Assembly: GCA_964475115.1 (NCBI GenBank) | Contig: CAYYVJ010000036.1 | Span: 1 to 18,779 of the forward strand | DNA length: 18,779 nucleotides | Source: CAYYVJ01 sp964475115 | GTDB lineage: Bacteria > Bacillota > Clostridia > Lachnospirales > Lachnospiraceae | Direction of reading: 5' to 3' | Shown here: positions 14,810 through 18,779 of the stretch, one piece after another | Layout: every line of letters starts with the position of its first letter | Numbering within the stretch: the first letter of the stretch is position 1 | Notes under the pieces: model-generated | Told to the model about the DNA's origin: nothing | What the model saw: only the letters and a program-made list of their open reading frames with translations | The model's database searches: none | Position numbers and translations under genes: made by a program

Positions 14810-15616
14810 TTATTGAACTAAATCATCTAAGGAACCAAAGGTATATCCCATTTCCTCCCATTTAGTAAGTAATTCATCTAAAATTTCAGAATTTGTTTTT
14901 GACGTACTGTGTAATAAAACAATTGCGCCTGGATGAATTCTCCCTAGCAATTTTTTAAAGGCTTCTTCTTTGCTTGGTTGTTTATCATTGTACCAATCAA
15001 CATAGGCAAGGCTCCAAAAGAAAGTTTTATAACCTAATTCCTTTGCCATCTTTAGATTTTCAATATTATATTTCCCTTGAGGTGGTCGATAGTATTTTAC
15101 CATCTTTTCTCCCATAACACCTTCATATGCTAGCTCTAAATCCTCCAATTGCTTTTGAAAAGATTCCACAGAAGACATACTAGACATACTAGGATGAGAA
15201 TATGTATGGTTTGCCACTTGATGTCCCTCTTCTACCATTCGTTTCACTAGATCTGGACTTGTATTTATATAGTTTCCAACTAGAAAAAAGGTAGATGGAA
15301 CATTGTGTTTCTTTAATGCATCAAGAATTGTAGCTGTATAACCATTCTCATATCCTGCATCAAAAGTCAAATAGATTACCTTCTCATTTATATCTCCAAT
15401 ATAATAGGTATCATATTGTTTCAACTCATCTGCTGTTGCATTTGCTGTAGGCGGTTGCCCTTCTGTGGGGAATCCAAGCCCCCAGTTTTCCTTTGTCTCA
15501 ATATTTGCATTTGTCAAAACTGCAAGTCTAGTTCCAGAAAAATAAGCTGCCACAAATAAAAGTAGGGTAAATATTATGCCTTTATATTTTAGTATCTTCT
15601 TCAAATGCTCTTGCAT
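14810..15616 (-). CDS. pdaA: PdaA-like polysaccharide deacetylase (delta-lactam de-N-acetylase)
   Basis: A carbohydrate esterase family 4 enzyme that removes the acetyl group from N-acetylmuramic acid, a step in making the muramic delta-lactam of spore cortex. The 268-residue protein has a short cytoplasmic N-terminus, a membrane helix (about 13-27), the PdaA-type lead-in ENWGLGFPTEGQPPTANAT, then the catalytic NodB domain: TFDAGYENG (84-92, with an alanine where most CE4 enzymes have a second aspartate, as is usual in PdaA), HTYSH (137-141, zinc ligands), RPPQGKY (177-183) and LLHS (233-237). Start choice: the frame opens further up, but GGAG lies 6 bases before ATG 15616. It follows mgtA by 83 bp with no terminator seen, so readthrough from mgtA is possible. 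Confidence 0.9.
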   Translation of the reverse strand: MQEHLKKILKYKGIIFTLLLFVAAYFSGTRLAVLTNANIETKENWGLGFPTEGQPPTANATADELKQYDTYYIGDINEKVIYLTFDAGYENGYTATILDALKKHNVPSTFFLVGNYINTSPDLVKRMVEEGHQVANHTYSHPSMSSMSSVESFQKQLEDLELAYEGVMGEKMVKYYRPPQGKYNIENLKMAKELGYKTFFWSLAYVDWYNDKQPSKEEAFKKLLGRIHPGAIVLLHSTSKTNSEILDELLTKWEEMGYTFGSLDDLVQ

Positions 15617-15659
15617 GACACACTCCATCAAACATCTATTACTAATATATATTTAACGA

Positions 15660-15698
15660 AGTGGATAGTCATTCCAATATTTTATAGATAAATCCACT
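15660..15698. repeat. Inverted repeat between mgtA and pdaA
   Basis: AGTGGAT (15660-15666) and ATCCACT (15692-15698) are perfect 7-bp arms with a 25-base loop and no T-run. It could form weak structure at the mgtA 3' end; it is not a convincing terminator. No pdaA promoter could be assigned in this 83-bp gap. Confidence 0.3.
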
Positions 15699-15699
15699 A

Positions 15700-18330
15700 T
15701 TATAGTAATTCTTCATACTTTTGAATGTAAACCTTTTTGATTACTGAAACTAAAATCATATAACCTAAAACAATCCCAACTAACCATGGATAATATAGTC
15801 CAGAAATTGGGTACATTTTAAGATTCAAACCAAGACCTGTATATGGAATAATGGTGCCTACCACAAGTGCAAGCGCAGTAATTAAAGTCACGGACCATGA
15901 TGCTCTACTTTGAATAAACGGTATTTTAGGTGTTCTGATTAAATGGATAACAAGTGTTTGTGTCCATAAAGATTCCACAAACCATCCTGCATTGAACAAT
16001 GCTATAAATATGGCCTTATCAATACCTGAAGCTCCATAATGACCACCTAAAATAGCAGGGCATATTACGAAAAACAATAGTAAGTAAGTGATAATATCAA
16101 ATATGGAACTTGTTGGACCAAACCAAATCATAAATTTTCCAATAGAAGATGAATCCCACTTTCTAGGTTTCTTAAGATATTCTTCATCAATATTATCCCA
16201 AGGAATAGAAATACATGAAATATCATAAATAAGGTTTAATACTAAAATTTGAAGTGGCAGCATGGGTAAAAAGGGTAGAAAGGCACTTGCTACCAACACA
16301 GAGAACATATTTCCAAAATTGGAACTAGCAGTCATCTTTATATATTTGATAATATTTCCAAAGGTTTTTCTTCCCTCAATTATCCCCTCTTCCAAGACCA
16401 TAAGATCTTTTTCAAGTAAAATAATATCAGCTGATTCTTTTGCAATATCTACAGCAGTATCCACCGAAATTCCAACATCAGATTCTTTCATAGCAGCAGC
16501 ATCATTGATACCATCCCCTAAGAAACCTACTGTATGTCCATTCTTTCTTAAAGCCTCCACTATCCTAACTTTTTGCTGTGGAGATAATTTAGCAAATATA
16601 TTTGTTTCTTCTACTGCTTTTCCCAGTGCTTGCTCATCTAATTTTTCAACATCTGTTCCCAAGAGTAGGTTATCAACTGATATCCCCACTTGGTGACAAA
16701 TACTTTTTGTAACAACCTCATTATCCCCAGTTAAAACCTTTACTTCTACACCATATTCTTTTAATGCTCGGATTGCTTCTGCAGTAGTTTCTTTAGGTGG
16801 ATCAAGGAAAGCAAGGTATCCCATAAGAACCATCTCTGATTCATCTTGCACTGAGAAAACACCTTCTACAGAAGGATTGGTTTTTTGTGCAATGGCAATA
16901 ACACGCATACCCTCACTGTTTAATCTTTCCACTGTTTTTATAATTTCATTTTTAATTGTAAATGTTAATTCTTCTACATAACCATTATATTCAGCATAGG
17001 AGCTAATACTCAACATCTCTTCTACTGCACCCTTGGTTATTAATTGGGTTTTTCCATTAGAATCTTTGATCACCACGCTCATTCGTCTTCGATTGAAATC
17101 GAATGGAATTTCATCTACTTTTGTGTATTCATTAGTAAGAGATTGAAATCCTGTTTTTGATCCATAATTTAGTATGGCAACATCCATAAGATTTTTTAAT
17201 CCAGTTTGATAATAACTATTAAGAAAACCGTGGCGTAGTACCCGATCATCTTCTTTTCCATGAATATTCAGATGATACTCTAAAACAACATTGTCTTGAG
17301 TTAGAGTTCCAGTTTTATCAGTACAAAGAATATCCATTGCTCCAAAGTTTTGAATAGAATTTATATTCTTCACAACGGTTTTCTTTTTTGCCATTCTTAC
17401 AGTACCTTTTGCAAGATTTGTGGTGACAATCATGGGTAACATTTCTGGTGTTAATCCAACTGCTATAGACAAGGCAAATAAGAATGCCTCCATCCAATCT
17501 CCCTTTGTAAATCCATTTACAAATAGAACCACTGGCGACATAATCATCATGAAACGGATTAGCAACCACGAAACTGATTTGACACCTTTTTCAAAGTTTG
17601 TAACAACTTTTGCTTCCGTTATTGATTGTGCTATAGAACCAAACATAGTTTCATTACCAGTTGCAAGAACCACACCAACTGCTGCCCCGCTAATCACATT
17701 CGTTCCCATAAATGCTAAATTGGGGATTTCAATAGGGTCTTTATATTGAACCTTTTCGTCCCTGTAAGGCATCTTCTCTATTCCTTCACTTTCACCAGTA
17801 AGTGCTGATTGACTAATAAATAAGTCTTTTGCAGACAAAATCTTTATATCGGCTGGAATCATATCACCAGCTGCAAGATGGACGATATCACCACAAACTA
17901 CTTCTGATAATGGTATCTCTATCTTACCTTTGCCTTGACGCTCAACAGCTGTTGTGGTATTTACCATAGCTTCTAACTTTTCAGCCGCATTACCTGAACG
18001 TAACTCTTGGACAAATTTAAGGGTTCCACTTATAAATACCATTGTTAAAACAATTACTACAGCTGTAATATCCCTGTTTTCAGCTGTTACAAATATAATA
18101 TCCGTTCCGGCAGAGATTGCTGCTAGTACAAGCAATACAATGGTAAAGGGGTCAACAAAAGCATCAAAGCACTTTTTTAATAATGAATCCTTTTTTTTGT
18201 AAGTTATTTCATTATTACCAAATTTCTCTCTCATTACCTCAACCATAGCCTCATCTAATCCATTGCGAGACGTATTGGTTTCTTGGAAGAACACTTCTTC
18301 ATTCATAACTCTCTTATTATTCTTTTTCAT
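15700..18330 (-). CDS. mgtA: Magnesium-importing P-type ATPase (P3B, MgtA family)
   Basis: Membrane pump that takes up Mg2+ using ATP. The 876-residue protein has all P-type marks: TGES (178-181) in the actuator domain, GLTPEMLPM in membrane helix 4 (293-301), the phosphorylated aspartate of DKTGTLT (D338), VLTGDN, and the hinge GDGINDAAAMKESDVGISV. The MgtA/MgtB-specific stretch LIYDISCISIPWDNIDEEYL and KKPRKWDSSSIGKFM is present, followed by the C-terminal helices. Length is as expected (about 860-910). GGAGA lies 8 bases before ATG 18330. It is controlled by the M-box riboswitch upstream. Subfamily identification is firm. Confidence 0.96.
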   Translation of the reverse strand: MKKNNKRVMNEEVFFQETNTSRNGLDEAMVEVMREKFGNNEITYKKKDSLLKKCFDAFVDPFTIVLLVLAAISAGTDIIFVTAENRDITAVVIVLTMVFISGTLKFVQELRSGNAAEKLEAMVNTTTAVERQGKGKIEIPLSEVVCGDIVHLAAGDMIPADIKILSAKDLFISQSALTGESEGIEKMPYRDEKVQYKDPIEIPNLAFMGTNVISGAAVGVVLATGNETMFGSIAQSITEAKVVTNFEKGVKSVSWLLIRFMMIMSPVVLFVNGFTKGDWMEAFLFALSIAVGLTPEMLPMIVTTNLAKGTVRMAKKKTVVKNINSIQNFGAMDILCTDKTGTLTQDNVVLEYHLNIHGKEDDRVLRHGFLNSYYQTGLKNLMDVAILNYGSKTGFQSLTNEYTKVDEIPFDFNRRRMSVVIKDSNGKTQLITKGAVEEMLSISSYAEYNGYVEELTFTIKNEIIKTVERLNSEGMRVIAIAQKTNPSVEGVFSVQDESEMVLMGYLAFLDPPKETTAEAIRALKEYGVEVKVLTGDNEVVTKSICHQVGISVDNLLLGTDVEKLDEQALGKAVEETNIFAKLSPQQKVRIVEALRKNGHTVGFLGDGINDAAAMKESDVGISVDTAVDIAKESADIILLEKDLMVLEEGIIEGRKTFGNIIKYIKMTASSNFGNMFSVLVASAFLPFLPMLPLQILVLNLIYDISCISIPWDNIDEEYLKKPRKWDSSSIGKFMIWFGPTSSIFDIITYLLLFFVICPAILGGHYGASGIDKAIFIALFNAGWFVESLWTQTLVIHLIRTPKIPFIQSRASWSVTLITALALVVGTIIPYTGLGLNLKMYPISGLYYPWLVGIVLGYMILVSVIKKVYIQKYEELL

Positions 18331-18365
18331 TATCTTAGTCTCCTTTATTTTAATTTCGATAAAAA

Positions 18366-18382
18366 TCCATCTAATAAATGGA
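18366..18382 (-). promoter_or_regulatory. Weak terminator-like hairpin just before mgtA
   Basis: On the minus strand TCCAT-TTATTAG-ATGGA followed by TTTTT. The stem is only 5 bp, so it would be a poor terminator alone, but it lies after the leader ORF and before the mgtA SD. Confidence 0.3.
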
Positions 18383-18432
18383 AGTAAGACATGAAATAGA
18401 AGGCAATCGTATTGAATAAAAATTTTTTATTT

Positions 18433-18525
18433 TTAGTTTAGAAAATGGACGGAAGCTATAATCCATTCCATTTTCTTAATACCTCGCTCTTTCGATTTCA
18501 TGTCACTACTACTTCCTGATTCCAT
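18433..18525 (-). CDS. Possible leader ORF between the M-box terminator and mgtA (30 aa)
   Basis: Thirty codons starting MESGSSSDMKSKERGIKKME and ending WIIASVHFLN. It is preceded by AGCGAGGTGAGGAAA: GAGGTGA is a 7-base perfect match to the anti-SD, 5 bases before the ATG, better than the SD of mgtA itself. A second GCGAGG with an in-frame ATG (codon 19) repeats the arrangement inside the ORF. No known protein family is recognised. It may be a regulatory leader peptide or a small protein; with only 30 codons, chance is not excluded. Confidence 0.5.
   Translation of the reverse strand: MESGSSSDMKSKERGIKKMEWIIASVHFLN
18440..18476 (-). promoter_or_regulatory. Hairpin over the end of the mgtA leader ORF
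   Basis: AGAAAATGGA (18476-18467, minus) pairs perfectly with TCCATTTTCT (18449-18440), 10 bp with a 17-base loop, overlapping the last codons of the leader ORF. There is no immediate T-run. Ribosomes on the ORF would melt it. Confidence 0.45.
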
Positions 18526-18562
18526 TTTCCTCACCTCGCTTCTATTTTGCTCTAAAATAGGA

Positions 18563-18597
18563 ATAAAAAAACCTGCCAAAGCATAAATGATGGCAGG
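18563..18597 (-). terminator. M-box expression-platform terminator
   Basis: CCTGCCA (18597-18591) pairs with TGGCAGG (18578-18572) on the minus strand, 12-base loop, followed by a run of T (to about 18564). It is the off-switch used when Mg2+ is bound to the M-box. Confidence 0.9.
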
Positions 18598-18598
18598 A

Positions 18599-18765
18599 GA
18601 AATAAATCCTCATAATATCACCGTTCAAGCTTTAACTTTGTAGGACGATGAAATCGCATTATTTTATGCCTTGTTTTTCGACATAAACTGTTGACCCTCT
18701 CATAGTGTCTCCACTATTTTGCGGCAGCAACCCTTATTCCTACAGTAGCCTCACCTACCGATTTT
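18599..18765 (-). promoter_or_regulatory. M-box (ykoK-type) Mg2+ riboswitch
   Basis: The minus strand carries the conserved M-box segments in order: GGTAGGTGAGGCTACTGTAG, GTTGCTGCCGCAAAAT, the hairpin ATAGTG-GAGA-CACTAT (18717-18702), and GGGTCAACAG. M-box RNAs fold around Mg2+ and terminate transcription when Mg2+ is plentiful, which fits the mgtA gene downstream. A TAGAAT at 18772-18767 may be the -10 of its promoter; the -35 would lie outside the window. Confidence 0.93.
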
Positions 18766-18779
18766 TATTCTATTAATCT

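Noticed and set aside
15660..15698. Inverted repeat after mgtA as an intrinsic terminator
   Set aside because: Seven A/T-rich pairs with a 25-base loop and no T-run on the minus strand.
17420..17749. 109-codon plus-strand frame antisense to mgtA
   Set aside because: Its codons mirror the conserved P-type ATPase membrane and actuator region; it is a shadow of mgtA.

Overview
This A+T-rich window looks like chromosomal DNA of an anaerobic, spore-forming Clostridia, probably close to Lachnospiraceae. That placement is inferred from a spore-cortex PdaA-type deacetylase, a T-box in front of pheST, an M-box in front of mgtA, and a clostridial style of Tad-like pilus locus. Everything is on the minus strand except one two-gene regulator/membrane cassette (14121-14759). 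There are no rRNA or tRNA genes, CRISPR arrays or insertion sequences that I can see.

Layout, high to low coordinates in the minus-strand reading direction. (1) 18779-15616: an Mg2+-sensing M-box riboswitch with its terminator, a possible 30-codon leader ORF with a strong ribosome binding site, then the Mg2+-importing P-type ATPase gene mgtA and, 83 bp further on, a pdaA-like gene. (2) 14121-14759 (+): a small XRE repressor gene and a four-helix membrane protein gene, with two matching operator-like palindromes around the promoter, closed by a bidirectional terminator shared with pdaA. (3) 13872-10954: a presequence-protease-like M16C zinc metallopeptidase with its own promoter and terminator. 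(4) 10748-4262: a tightly packed, mostly overlapping eight-gene operon for a divergent Tad-like (type IVc pilus or type II secretion related) machine. It holds two MinD/TadZ-like proteins lacking a canonical P-loop, a TadA/CpaF-type ATPase, one polypeptide that looks like fused TadB and TadC, a pilin-like protein, and three small membrane-anchored proteins. (5) 4176-3799: a TIGR04086/DUF3792-type membrane protein behind a perfect palindrome. (6) 3738-1: a strong promoter, a T-box leader, and pheS-pheT, the last running off the window a few codons before its expected end.

The housekeeping parts (pheST, mgtA, pdaA, M16C) are ordinary. The least described material is the Tad-like operon and several control elements: a likely ATT start codon and a three-codon minicistron inside an inverted repeat at the head of the operon, the paired XRE operators 52 bp apart, and a leader ORF with attenuator-like hairpins between the M-box and mgtA. 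Function names for the small Tad-locus genes rest on context and topology, not on recognised catalytic motifs.
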